Below, piece by piece: positions 36,007-47,439 of a DNA stretch of 64,000 nucleotides; position 1 is the first letter of the stretch; each line of letters begins with the position of its first letter. The notes beneath the pieces were generated by a model that had not been told where the DNA came from, ran no database searches, and saw nothing but the letters and a program-made list of their open reading frames with translations. A program made the position numbers and the translations under genes. The DNA is from Monilinia fructicola (Eukaryota; Ascomycota; Leotiomycetes; Helotiales; Sclerotiniaceae), in contig VICG01000005.1 of assembly GCA_008692225.1 (NCBI GenBank), forward strand, positions 1,025,001-1,089,000. The letters are read 5' to 3'.

Positions 36007-37504
36007 TCATAGCATGATACTCATACCGTCTATGATATTGTTGAAATTTCAATGTTGCTTTATGAATAAGATCAGTCTCTCAGTATTCTAAAATAGCAGT
36101 GCTGCAGTTTCGATGTCTGATGTACCCTAGATAATTGATTGTGTAGATTAAAACCAATTTACTATTCCAATAAAGAATATTTGTGGACCGAAGACCCAGG
36201 TTTAAGAACTATCTTCAGCGTTCTCGGCCTCCTGGTACTTTTGAGAGTAGAACGGGGAAGATTAGTATTTTGATATGGGTATCAACGCTATTGCGCACTG
36301 GAAAAGCTGAGTCTCTCGCAAAAGTGATGATACGGGGAACAATCTGTTGTAGTAAAATTATTATACCCTTGAAATCATCCGTGTTTTGATAGTTGCATAT
36401 TGAATGCATTCTGGTACTGAGAGTTTGGCAGGCACCTGTGGACAGCAATGTTTGCAAGTTGTCTGGTGAGTGAGATCGTTATAAGATTATTGGCATGAAT
36501 ATTATAAGTTACAAATTATGGCACTTGATTGGTGAACAGATTGAGGATTGTTATATTTCTACCTTCAAAATTACAATTTGTAGATAATTGCTAATGGCTA
36601 GTTGCCAAGTCCTATAGGGGCGAGGCGTACTTAAGCGAGTCTCTGCATTCCTGGAACGCGACCTTTCATGCTGCTTGCGTATATGGCTAATCATGGTGCA
36701 TGAGGGCTACAATATTGCTTTATTGTGATTCGACAAAGTTTTGCACTTCAGGGATCAAATTGGTCGTTCTGTGAAACAATAGTTCGCGATTTCAAATTTC
36801 TGAGTCCGGTAGTGTCACAGCCCGTGACAGAAGGATTGCTGAAAGTTAATAAAGAGAAAAGGTAAGACATCATGCGCAAGCGAGCAGGCAAATCAAAAAT
36901 CATGTTGGTATTAAAGGTGGTGCTCGTGCATCCGCTCAATATGTGCATTCCCCTTCTCGAGAATAATAAATGTTACCCACCGCTGAACGTCGAAAATGCT
37001 GGCCCGGAAAAACGCCAATTACATCACGAAGTCAATTAGAGAAGAGCGGTGTACGTATATCTATGGCCTTAGATGCCATCCAATGATTTAACGTGATAAT
37101 AGCATGTTTGCCAGATTCGAAATTCGCTTGAACGTTTAAACCTACTGAACCTTAAGTGGGAGTCCACCAGTGGTCCAGTTTGGAACATCCCCCGCGTTTC
37201 CCTGATATTTGCTATACTCACATTAGCTCCTGAATATTATATACAATGAATAGTATCTCATTTGTCATGTGTGGCGCATCTACACTGAAGTGGCTTAGAT
37301 TCGGGGGAAACAGGGGGAGCATCATCAGTCACCAAAAGTCAGCTCTCATTCTTGATTTGATTCGCCAATTAGGCAACAAGCTTACTCTGGAAAACCATCT
37401 TTTGATTCAAGCATCAATCTACGCTTGACCCTATCAACGAATCGCTTTCGAGCCACTATTGGGTTCCTGAATCTCTTTCAACAGATGATATCGCTCAAGT
37501 CCCA

Positions 37505-39266
37505 ATGACAAAGGTGGCCAAAGGAAAGAGACGGCGAGCATATCGGCCAAAAACCAAGACCGGATGCCTCACTTGTAGAAGTAAGAGTCAAAATAAAGGA
37601 AATAAAAGCAAACAGTAGAATACCACAAACTAAATGACAGAATAGTCCGAAGAATAAAATGCGACGAGACAAAACCGGCATGTCTAAAATGTACATCAAC
37701 CCGTCGTGTATGCCCAGGCTACCATCATATTCAGCATCTGAACTCGTCGCCTTCCAACGATAACATTCTAATCACAACAGAACCAGCTTTTAATATCCTC
37801 AGCTCTCCACGAACAAAGCGATCATTTGCATTCTTCATGCAGCGAACCTGCTCGCAGTTAGCCGGTTTCTTCGGTTCTAACTTCTGGGAAAGAATTGTTC
37901 TTCAAACTGCGCATCATGAATCAGCCATTCGCCATGCTGTCATAGCCTTAGGTTCGATCCATGAGCTATCGGAGCGGAAGACGCCAATCTTCGATATCGA
38001 TAAGGCGTTCGCCTTGGAGCAATACAATCTTGCTATCAGAGACCTATTAGTTCCTCTGCCTCGGAATGAGAAGCAAGGTGTCGATGTTTTCCTTATCGCT
38101 TGCATTCTCTTCGCTAGCTTCGAGGTACATCCCGAGTATCTCATTGTGCTAAAGACTTATTCGTTGGAGCTTATTTGCTGATTCTCTTAGAGCATACAAG
38201 GGCACCGTGCAACCGCAGGATTGCACATACGAAGTGGCGCGAAGCTGTTACGCGAGAGCGTATGCGATCAACAAACCAGACTAATTCAGCATCAGACACT
38301 TGGCTCAAAAAGCCTTGTGGATTCATATGCTTCACCCGAGGCTCTAGCTAGAATATATGCAGGACTAGATAGAGAATATACAACAGTCCAGGGCTTTGTA
38401 TGTTTCCCTCTGCCCCTTTTTTCTTCATCATGAGGTGACTGATACTTTTGTTGCAGTTGGACGAACAGTATGAGCCTTTGTTCTATGATGGCCCTCTCCC
38501 TAGGACAACAGATAATAATACTCCTGTATTGTTTCGTAATGTTGAGGAGGCTAAAAACATTTTTGAATATGGATGTTACCTATTCCAGCGCTTTTGCGCC
38601 ACCCTGCATGGTCCCCAGTCTCCATGTGATCCGGTAGATCTTCCTGTCGATCCCAAGACCCGCATCAATCAGGTCATTACTTATTTCGAAGCTCTTCATT
38701 CAAGATTTTCGCATGGGCTACAGGCATTTATACAATCCAAGGGATCGTCTCTCACACCAAAAGAAATCATTGCCACAGCCGTGTTACAACTTCATGTCTT
38801 GGATGACCAGATCTCTTTATATGTCGAGCACCTGCCCTCGGACTGCCGGTCACGGTGGGAGGACTTCATGCCCCAGATCCAGAGAATGATAATGCTTGGT
38901 CAGAAGATCGTCTCCTATATCTTATCTGATGGTAGTTGTGGAGAATCAGCCGTTTCCTATAATATGGATATGGGATTTGTTATTCCACTATACAACCTGG
39001 CTCGTCACTGCAAGGACTCAATGATTCGTCATCAAGTTATTGACCTTCTCCGTTCGGTGAAACGTCAAGAGGGTCTCTGGAACAGTCTTCTCGTTGCAAA
39101 AGCTCTGGAACGGATGGTGGAGATTGAAGAGAGTAGTTGGAATGAGTCTAACGTCTATGCTGATCATGAGCGTTCAGCCAGGCATTCAAGTGTTGACCCA
39201 ATTCTTGAGTTAGACTTTAGAGGAGGCCGGTTAAAAATATACTCGCCAAGATCACGAAATCGGTGA
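37505..39266 (+). CDS. Zn2Cys6 fungal transcription factor
   Basis: A binuclear zinc cluster regulator. The start at 37505 gives MTKVAKGKRRRAYRPKTKTG. The cluster is split by an intron (37581-37645) and reads CLTCR-IRRIKC-DETKPAC-LKC-TSTRRVC, i.e. C-x2-C-x6-C-x6-C-x2-C-x6-C, with the basic region typical of DNA contact. There is no coiled-coil dimerisation helix. Introns at 38125-38190 and 38398-38456 split the remaining 480 residues, which carry the loosely conserved middle/C-terminal region of the fungal_trans_2-like type: ESAIRHAVIALGSIHE, DVFLIACILFASFE, GHRATAGLHIRSGAKLL and ALHSRFSHGLQAF. It ends IYSPRSRNR. All frames are continuous. It stands between two gene-poor stretches with decayed enzyme genes, so it may once have regulated them, but no intact cluster is visible. 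Confidence 0.9.
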
Positions 39267-40855
39267 ACAGGTTAATGAAGTCGAGGAGATATTTAGTTGG
39301 TGACGAAACACAAATTTCAGATGCACGCAGCATGGAATGAATGGGAAAGAACTAGACATTTTATACTCTATCATCCAGGCTCGACTATCAAATTGAGAAT
39401 TCTGTTAGTCTAGATGCGTGTGATATTACAGTTATCATTGTCGCTTGAGCTATAATGTGTTGCTCATGAGGACCTTGTAGCCAGAGCACTCGCCAATGGG
39501 TTCCTATAATTTTAAAGAAGTCACATATTTCTCGGCTGGTTACTAGAAACTTTAGAATAGCGTTTTGTACCCACATGAACTTGCAGCTCGTAAGGACCCT
39601 GCTATTGCACGACCTTTGAATCCGAGAAAAGACATATCTAGTCGGTTTGAGCTTGATCCTCGGAAAGCCGACGCAGAAGGCTGGGCAAACTCGTGAAGGC
39701 ACTACTCATATCGAAAGTAACGCTTTTGAGTGCAGCCCATTTACCCTTTGCCTGTCTCGACGCGTTGCCTAACATTCTAGTAGACCTCAAAGCGCTATAT
39801 TCGTACAGAATTTCTGTCTTGGGCGAGACAATTGGCCGCCATGTTTAGCGACCAAGCTAACTACCAACACCCAGCATGAAGTCTTGGTGTACTATACACC
39901 GACGAGAACAATACATCATACAGTAACATATTAGAAGACTCGAGGCCCCGGTTGGACGAGCTGGAAACCCAAAGTACCACTGGGGAAATTTGGGGCCGTG
40001 GAGTTCTGGGATGTACAGGCTGGCCGAGAAAGTCGAACGATATATATATATGCACTAGACCATATGGTAGTGATACGGCAATACCGATAGTTTTGATTGG
40101 TAACACGTATGATCCAGTAACGCCAATTGAGAAGTAATTGAATGTCCATGATCTATTGGGACTACTTGGACGCTGACCACACAATGGCTTGATGGTTCAG
40201 CACCCGCGTTGAAGAATGCTCAAGTAATTATTACCCTTGCCAGAACGGGGGTGAGTTATTCGTAAAACTCGAGAAGATATTACCGGCGTTAAGTGATTGA
40301 AAGCATACCATCAGCACTACGCAAAACTATTGCGGCTACGAAAAAAAAGAGATACCTACTTTTAAACTGGCGAGCTGCCTTTCAATGTTTTTCTTTTCTG
40401 TCCAGTCGGAACAGGTCCATTTGACATTTCTCTCGATGGAACTTTGGGAGAGAATATTGAGCGGGCTGGCGTGGAATATCTTATTAGTTAGATTTGGGAT
40501 GGATCAGTATTGAGTCTTTGCCACTCGACGTGTTTTACTTGAGCTCCAAATCGTAGCAGTGGCCTTTTTCCTGCAAAGACGTCTTTGGATGCCCGAGAAC
40601 TTCAAGAGCAGTAGAATTCCTTTCATCTTAAGACAACACGAAAAAAAAGATCGTTATTGGATACATGCTATGTGTTCATGATCCTCTATACTCTATTCAT
40701 AAAACTATACATGAACGCTGAAGAAGAAGCTAAACCAACCAGGAGCATCAAACCAATGCAAGATGTTCGGCCCCCTTCCGCTGACCTATGTACGCGTATT
40801 ACAAAAAGGTATGCCCCATTCTGCCGTGCGTATATTAAGAATTCTCTTACGCATC
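39267..40855. other. Gene-poor stretch with hydrolase relic
   Basis: 1.6 kb without an intact gene. The relic at 39952-40240 is described separately. The rest is unique AT-rich DNA with short A runs (40339-40350, 40639-40650) and small frames without motifs. Confidence 0.5.
39952..40240 (+). pseudogene. TAP-like alpha/beta hydrolase, C-terminal remnant
   Basis: The plus strand encodes GEIWGRGVLGCTGWPRKSN and then AIPIVLIGNTYDPVTPIEK before a stop at 40135-40137. The block PIxLIGNTxDPVTP is the signature of the C-terminal TAP-like domain of secreted fungal alpha/beta hydrolases (tripeptidyl aminopeptidase type); its Asp is the catalytic acid. After stops and shifts the next recognisable piece is GHTMA-like DHTMA, then WFSTRVEECSSNYYPC at about 40180-40240. 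No nucleophile elbow or signal peptide was found upstream. This is a truncated, non-functional copy. Confidence 0.6.
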
Positions 40856-42728
40856 TCATGCTCTGCCCATAAGCCTCTTAACTCTCAACCATACCTCGAA
40901 AGCCTCCAACTTCAATTCCACCCTCACATACCCTAACCATGCCAGCAGCAATCTAAATCCATTTGCTGGCCATAACAGGCTCCCCCTTTCTCTAATCTCC
41001 TCCATCTGTTCCTGAAAAACTGTTCTTGAGCAATATCTCGCCAAAATCAAGAAAGTTCTCACAGGCCCTTGACGCGTATGTAAATTTTCGTCCAAACTTC
41101 TCGTTAAATCGTTTGTCTTCAATATCAACAGAATAATCCTCGGAACTTGTCCTAACATCTGTACAAGCTGTTGTAGCATGCCTTCACCCAACGCATCATT
41201 AATGTTTTTCTTTTCTTCTTCCGATCGCTCTAGCGATACATCCTTGGTGAGGATTGTGTAATCTCTGCCCGTAATAGCCGAGGCAAATAGGGGGAATTGT
41301 TCATCTGTTACACCGGCCACCTCTTTAGCGTACTTGCGCATGCGGGGTTCGTTAGCATCAATTACTGCGAGCCAGAGCTTGGCATATGATCGGCGAAGAT
41401 CCAGGGGAATATCGCGGTAGAGACCATGGTCGTAGAGGATCACATCAAAATTGGCGCCGCGGCGAGTATCGTTTTTGCGAATAGCAAGATTGCCACCGTG
41501 AGGATCGCAGTGTAGAGGGGCGTCATTTCCAAATATCATCTCATTAAAAATACGAGCGAGCGTAGCGGAGACTTCGTCGCGATCGATACCGTTGGAGTCT
41601 AAAAAGTCGAGGTCATCCAGGCGGTGTCCTGCTACGTTCTCCATGACCAGAATGCGCTTTTTTGCCCATAAAACATCAGGTATAACCAATGGCAATTCCG
41701 GTATCCGCGAGAAGTAGTCTTTCGCCCGTAAAGCATTTTTACCCTCCTCCGTAAAGTCCAGTTCAATCGGCAAAGAAGCTTCCATTTCCGAGGACAGCCA
41801 TTCCAGATCATATTCCGGGAAGAATTTCTTCAATGTCGAGAACGTAAAAGTAGTCAATGCCAGATCAAGAGCCGCCCATTCTGCCAGATTCGGATGTTGC
41901 ACCTTCACAGCAACTTTCTGTCCTGTTTCCTTCACCGTCGCCAAATGTACCTGGGCTAGAGACGCTGCCCCTATCGGTTCAGGTGCAAATTCCGAAAAGT
42001 AATCTGAAAGCTGTTCGCCCGTATCCATTCTAAACATAGTTTCTATCGACTCCATGGATGAGACAGGACATTTGTCTTGCAAGGGTATAAATGTGGTTGT
42101 CCATTCTAAAGGGAGAAGGTAATTCATAGCACTCTGCGAAACCAATTAGCGACTGCATAATGCGCCTAGATATGAATGCCGTACCAAATGTTGTCCGAGT
42201 TTAATGAATATACTCCCATTCTTCTCCAAAACTCTTAATGTCCGGTCCGCACACCGCTGGTGACAATCCTTTAACATTTTGTCCTTCTCCGCCTCATCCC
42301 CAATCTTCTCATTATGGTTCAATGTAACTCGATAACTGTCGCACCTCGAATTAGCCACTTGCTCCTAGCAATCCTACACAGTGCCAGAAGATCACTCACT
42401 CATTTATACAAACAAACAGCGTACTAACCACTCTCCCTGACCTCTCCACCGCTTCATACGCATGCCTGACATCATCGGTGAAAGCAAGTCCAGTCACAGC
42501 AACGCCCCCTACGGCAGAAGCCATGATAACTTTATTCCCCTTTCGACTGTGCTGATATCCATTTTTATACCCATACCCAGTTCCTCCCCTCTTCCCCGTC
42601 GAATATCCCGCATTGTGTACCCAAGACGGCCTCGACCCTCGCTGCGTACACCTCCCACAAGTCCAAGGAATAGTCGTCGCACTCGGTCTCGACCTCGCCC
42701 ACGCCGATGCGAAATTGATTCCCTTCAT
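40856..42728 (-). CDS. MCP2: ABC1/ADCK-family atypical kinase, Mcp2-like mitochondrial protein
   Basis: A UbiB-family protein of the mitochondrial inner membrane; yeast Mcp2 is linked to mitochondrial lipid homeostasis. Exon 1 (42400-42728) starts MKGINFASAWARSRPSATT, an Arg/Ser-rich presequence, and holds a hydrophobic segment (VIMASAVGGVAVTGLAF). Exon 2 (42185-42335) carries the family-specific KxGQ motif in IFIKLGQHL. Exon 3 (40856-42133) has the Ala-rich loop PIGAASLAQVHLA, the lysine of KVAVKVQHPN, ELDFTEEGKNALRAK, the HxDxxxGN-type block LHCDPHGGNL and the metal-binding DHG in VILYDHGLYR. It ends VWLRVKRLMGRA. Introns at 42134-42184 and 42336-42399. Length about 585 residues, as in the family. 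No indel. Confidence 0.93.
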
Positions 42729-43100
42729 CTTACTTGATTGAGTTTTACACAAGTACTTTCTGTGCGAAAAGCACACAAACACTCCGTAGGATTATCGAAG
42801 GCGATCCATCAATTCATGAGTTCCATCATCAACAAAAGGTTCATAAACGTTAAGTGTCAAAGTGTTGAGCATTTCCCTATCTAAAAAAAAGTTGTGAAGT
42901 CCCTTGTTCGAAGATCCCTGCTGGACCCCCGGAAATTGCATGACGTCCTCAGCTTTCTTATTTTCCAATGGTCGCGTCGTGCGAAAACCGTTCGATCATT
43001 TTGAGAGGAGAGTGCGCAAACAAAGCAAAGAAGAAAGAGGACGGGAATGTAAATGTAACTCATTCAATTCTTGAATGTTCGTGACAAGAACGAATTCATT
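42729..43100. promoter_or_regulatory. Divergent intergenic region between MCP2-like gene and small membrane-protein gene
   Basis: 372 bp separate two divergent start codons and must hold both promoters. No binding site is claimed. Confidence 0.45.
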
Positions 43101-43536
43101 ATGGCTCCTAGAAAATTCAACCTCAATTCCAAAGTATAATAATCCCTTTTTTCTCTATGCATACTTTCCGTCCAACCTTCTTCTCCCTGCAACTTCTCAG
43201 CTAACGAACTATCAACCCCTCCATTACAGACCCTGACGGCGCCTCTAGCAGCCGCAACCATGGCGTTGCTTCTCTTCACCTATACCCGCACTTCGATTCG
43301 CGCTGCGAAGCAAAATGCCCAAAAACATCGCGAGGCTGATGGGGGCCAAATCAATTGGGCAAACGAAAGTCTGAGGCGACATGGGCAATTGGATGCTCCA
43401 GAAGAGCAAAAAAACTGTAAAACAACTATTGGGGACTGCGAAGGATAATTTGGAGGACTTAAGGTCGAAGGTGGATACACCAGAGAGGCATGAAGCGGAG
43501 AGGAAGTTGAGGGAGAGGGCGGCGAAGGGGAAGTAG
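43101..43536 (+). CDS. Small conserved membrane protein, function unknown
   Basis: Exon 1 (43101-43133) encodes MAPRKFNLNSK. An intron at 43134-43229 leads to TLTAPLAAATMALLLFTYTR, a single hydrophobic segment, followed by a basic/hydrophilic stretch (TSIRAAKQNAQKHREADGG, INWANESLRRHGQLDAPEE). After one apparent extra A in the A7 run at 43408-43414 the frame continues KQLLGTAKDNLEDLRSK and TPERHEAERKLRERAAKGK, stop at 43534-43536. Total about 113 residues, one helix with an amphipathic charged tail. I recall similar short fungal proteins without an assigned role. Its divergent partner is mitochondrial, which does not by itself imply a shared function. Confidence 0.65.
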
Positions 43537-43979
43537 GATGGTTTTGCTGGAAGGATAGAGTGGGAGAGTTGTGATGGACATGGTGTTTTGGGGTCAGGGT
43601 GCACAGCTACATGAGTCTTTCTTATGGTATTGCATATGGGAGTTCGGCGACATTCTTCTAAAACAATACATTTCCCTGGAGATGGAATATTAAACGATCG
43701 TTTGCCATGATGGCTAATACCATCTATAAGTACATGCTCTCATTCACAAAAAGGTACCATCCAGAGATGAAAGTCTGTAATAGGTCCCATAAACACAAAA
43801 GCCACATCATGCTAACTCGATATACCTAATGGCCGAGTACATGACCAAACGCCCGCAAATCTCGAATGCTGTAAAATGCAGAAATATTTCTTGGTCTCTG
43901 TCATAACCCCGAACCCCAGAGAAATACGGCTTAGTTATAATACATCTTGCGAAAGACGTTGACCATGTCGATGAAACAC

Positions 43980-45245
43980 TCACCATTCTTCCCCCGATTT
44001 CCGTATTCCTTCTGCCCGTGCATGATTTAGATGTTGCATAATATACTCATAAGTGAGCATAGTAGTTGTGGCCGCAGGTACAGCTCTCATCATATTCGTA
44101 CCCATGCCTGCATAAAATGCTCTCCATCCTTCGTCGCGTAATATCGTTTTGAATGTCATTACAATGCCTCTGTATTTAGGTATTGCATATTTAAGTTGAG
44201 CAAGGGGGTTTGAGACTCCTTGTTGGGAATGCCCTTCTAGACCTCCTCTAAATGCACCATATTCTGCCGAAGCAGCGGGCATAGATCTTTGTTGAGTTTG
44301 TAGTCTTGTCCGTATAACTTCATGAGGATAAGTGGTAGAGCTTGCTATGATTTTGCTGAGCACACTTGCAGATAATACTCCAAATAGATGAGAGCTTTCA
44401 TCACCCTCCGCCGAAGCTCCCATTCCCTGGCCGGTGAACTTTGTCTTGAGATACTCATAAGTTGGAAACTGAACAGCGACATGTGTCAAGCCGAGTAGTG
44501 CAGGAGTGAGACCAGAATAAAAGGACAAAATCCCTTCCGTTCTGTACATTACTTTTGCTGCATCCAAAGTTGAACGATAGTGCCAAGGTGGTCTAGCACC
44601 ATTATTCTTTGCTTTTCGACTGACTTGCGACATTAAACGTGTCTTTATAACCCAGATGGGATTGGTAACCATTGTAGACGAAGCTCCAGCAATGATCGAG
44701 GACCAAAAGTTGACAAACACAGTGTTATCTGTAAAGATTTTCTTAGCTTTCGTCTTCACTTTCAAGTTTCTTCATACAAAATCCTTACCAGTATGATGTC
44801 CAAAAAACTGCTTCGATCTGCCATAGACTGTGAACCAAACTGCCCATGTCGGTAGATAACCAAGGATGATGGGGCCCAGGCCTCTGTATAATCCTTTTAA
44901 ACCTTCTTCCCTCCATATCACTCTCCCTGTTCCGAGCAAACCGCTGTATACCACTTGTCCAGCAGGTTGTGCTCCAGGCCCTTGTGCTGCTCTGAACCCA
45001 CCTTGTGCTTGTAATTTCGTCTTAATAACATCTAGCGGGCAAGTAACAACTCCAGAAGTAAAACCACCCACCGCTCCCGCAAATGCATTGAACTCCCATT
45101 CCGCCCTTGTTCTAGCTATCCTCTCCAGTCTAGTAATCGGTGAATCTCCCCCTCCAAACGTTAAACTCGATGCGAATTTTTTGAGTGTTAGGTTGGGAGG
45201 ACGCAAAATCCTCAGATCGCGGCGATGATGGCGTGCTGCGTTCAT
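43980..45245 (-). CDS. NDT1: Mitochondrial carrier, NAD+/pyrimidine nucleotide type (Ndt1/Yia6-like)
   Basis: SLC25 inner-membrane carrier. The ATG at 45245 gives MNAARHHRRDLRILRPPN; exon 1 holds carrier repeat 1 (WEFNAFAGAVGGFTSG, CPLDVIKTKLQAQGG, GLYRGLGPIILGYLPTWAVW). An intron at about 44737-44789 leads to repeat 2 (SSIIAGASSTMVTNPIWVIK, TRLMSQ) and repeat 3 (SASVLSKIIASSTTYPHEVI, RTRLQTQ). It ends MLTYEYIMQHLNHARAEG. The NPIWVIK form of the second signature is characteristic of the NAD+/FAD/pyrimidine nucleotide branch. QGGFRAAQGPG and long inter-repeat loops fit the NAD+ carriers of fungi. Exact substrate is inferred. A cleanly spliced, uninterrupted gene; 43537-43979 downstream holds only the two convergent 3' ends. 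Confidence 0.85.
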
Positions 45246-46856
45246 GTGACATTGTAATTGTATTTGGCGCAAATATTTTAATAGCTTCTGCTACTTCGGC
45301 CGCAGGCAGGCGGAAGTAAATCGCGGGAGGAAAACCGCAGGGGCTGGAAGGCCTTTACTTTGTTGTCGCCGTTCTTTTCTTGCAATCTCGTGTCCCGGTG
45401 TGCGGGGAAAGATCCCACGCAGCACGCCAGTGACACAACAGCTAACGGTTATCGCAGGCCATTGACAATCGCCTGAGATATTTGCTTAAGTTTTGTGGAT
45501 GATTATGAGAGCGTTGAAGGTTGAAGGTGGAAAGGTTGAAGAGTGAGATTTTGTACTTTGAAGAAAGGTGGGTTGAGGATTTTGTGGTTGAGGGATGCAC
45601 CGGAGACCGGCCTAAAATTCTCGGAAGCTTGTAAATTATCAAATTATCAAATTATCAATTAATCAATTAATCAATTAATTAATCAGTCGCTTGATGGAAA
45701 GGGTCGACCCGCCAAGTCAAAGCAGGTACATCTCAAAATGGAGAGAGAGTGACTTCCTATGAGTAAACTCTTGATGTGATGAGTTTGGAGCTATTTTGAT
45801 AGATATTTCAAGATGATATGAATCCTTTCGATGGGTGTTTTGGATACGGAGTACAGACAGTAAGCAAGTAAGGAAGTATCTCGAGCAGAAAAGGGGAAAA
45901 CAATTTGTGTGTGAGTGATGCGAAAAGTAGAACCACCACACCAACCTCACATTTCAACAAAGTGGGGGAAAAGGCATTTGCTCAAGTGAAAGTAGAAGAA
46001 AGGGAAAGCTTGATTCTAGGTAAGGTCTACTCCGTAATGATACCAACAACTAGATACTTAAGTGTAATTGGTTTGCCGTGGCTAGAAGAGTATAATGCTG
46101 TAGTTAGTTTTTTGTGTCTACTCCGTACCCAGCCTGGGTATAACTAGTTTTCCCATCTCATCCCTATCCTACTACCTACTAACCAACCAACTAACGTCTA
46201 ATTGGTACAGAATCTACGCCGATGGTCCAAAGGTCGTAAGTAAATGCAAGTCGCTACTCCGTCGATAGATAGTAGATACTCCGTCTACCAATACTGTACC
46301 GGCAAGAGTAACCAACTACTGTAACTTACAGGACAATTAGACGAGATCTTTTCGTATTCTACTCGGTTCACGGTTATTCTAATGCTCAAAGATGGCATGA
46401 TGATTATATGATGAGATTTAGGTATCGACTTGCATCAGGGCTATCCAAACTAATCGGATACCTTCGAATTCAAGCAAGTTGGACATTGGAAATATATACA
46501 ATGCTTCTTAGATACTAGTAGGTATCCATGAATCTACATACTCTACTTGTAGACAGAACATGATTACATTCTTCAAACTCTACTCTCGTCCCAAACAAAG
46601 AAATCATTTCATCCCACTTCCCTTCCACGTGCCTCGCTATCAAAGAATCATAAGTGATCTATCATATCGTCGTTACAGCTTCCCCGCCGATCTTATTCCG
46701 TTCCGTTCCTTCTTTTCTTTCTAACCAATCAAATGCTTCTCAAACGATGCTGACTCGCTTACCTAATATCATCAATAACTTTCTGAACATCATCCTCAAT
46801 AACACCACCAAAACTGCAGTCTCTCTCTATCAACACGCACTCACGAATCGCCCATC
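45246..46856. other. Intergenic, 1.6 kb, with TACGGAGTA motifs
   Basis: Between the divergent carrier and QCR7. Contains ATCAATTA steps (45645-45685) and three exact copies of TACGGAGTA or its complement (45845-45853, 46028-46036, 46119-46127), plus near-copies around 46255 and 46274. No gene recognised. Confidence 0.5.
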
Positions 46857-47439
46857 ATGTCTGCACCATCGTTAGCAAGCTGGATCGCCAAGAAGCCTGG
46901 ACTTTTGAAGATTATGCAACCTCTGGCCTCATGGGTATACCAATGCTGCTGGATACCGTCAATTGGGATTGAGGTATGCGAGGTTTTTCTTGGGAGAACG
47001 AAACAATTGAGGGAGAAATTGGGATCTGGGTCGAAAAGAAACTGATACATGGGATTTTACAGAGCCGATGATTTGATCCCCGAAGAATCCGAGGAGGTCC
47101 TCCTTGCGCTCAAGCGTTTACCGCAAAAGGAAGCCTATGATCGCGTTTTTCCGTTTGAGAAGAGCGGTTCAGGTACGCCACCCGTTGCTTGAAGGACTGC
47201 GAAGTTGGGCGCATTGCTGACAAAAAAACTAAGTGCTCTGTCCAACATCAACTTTTGCCAAAAAGACCAACACACCAAGCCTGAAGAAGTGAGATTCTGT
47301 TGATGCCTGCACCCTCATCAAATTCTAACAAATGAACCCATAGGATTACGCATACCTTTCACCCATCATTGCAGAAATCGAAGCTGAAGCTAAGGAACGT
47401 GCCGATTTGGAGTCCTTGACCATTACCAAAAAGAACTAA
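46857..47439 (+). CDS. QCR7: Cytochrome b-c1 complex subunit 7 (Qcr7), with three apparent insertions
   Basis: The 14-kDa ubiquinol-binding-protein subunit of respiratory complex III, on the matrix side of the inner membrane. Exon 1 (46857-46973) encodes MSAPSLASWIAKKPGLLKIM and then, past an extra G at 46933-46935, YTNAAGYRQLGLR. Exon 2 (47063-47172) reads ADDLIPEESEEVLLALKRLP, EAYDRV, and, past an extra T in T5 47146-47150, FRLRRAVQ. Exon 3 (47234-47288) reads CSVQHQLLPK and, past an extra A in A5 47260-47264, DQHTKPEE. Exon 4 (47344-47439) ends DYAYLSPIIAEIEAEAKERA and TKKN. Four exons give about 124 residues, the normal length. Three insertions in one essential 120-codon gene strongly suggest consensus error. 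Confidence 0.93.

Larger units (their letters stand above)
31203..37504. other. Gene-poor AT-rich block, 6.3 kb
   Basis: No intact gene was recognised over 6.3 kb, the sparsest stretch of the first 54 kb. It holds a GMC oxidoreductase relic (about 32020-32240), an unrecognised broken reading frame (33115-33662), a CCATA array and otherwise unique AT-rich DNA. Small frames at 33761-34271, 34315-34497, 35572-35805, 36183-36457 and 36748-36948 have no recognisable motif. The composition and relics suggest decayed accessory sequence. Repeat-induced point mutation is possible but was not tested. Confidence 0.5.

Noticed and set aside
46857..47439. Programmed ribosomal frameshifting in QCR7
   Set aside because: Three +1 events in one short gene, each at an ordinary homopolymer and without a known slippery context, are better explained by consensus error.
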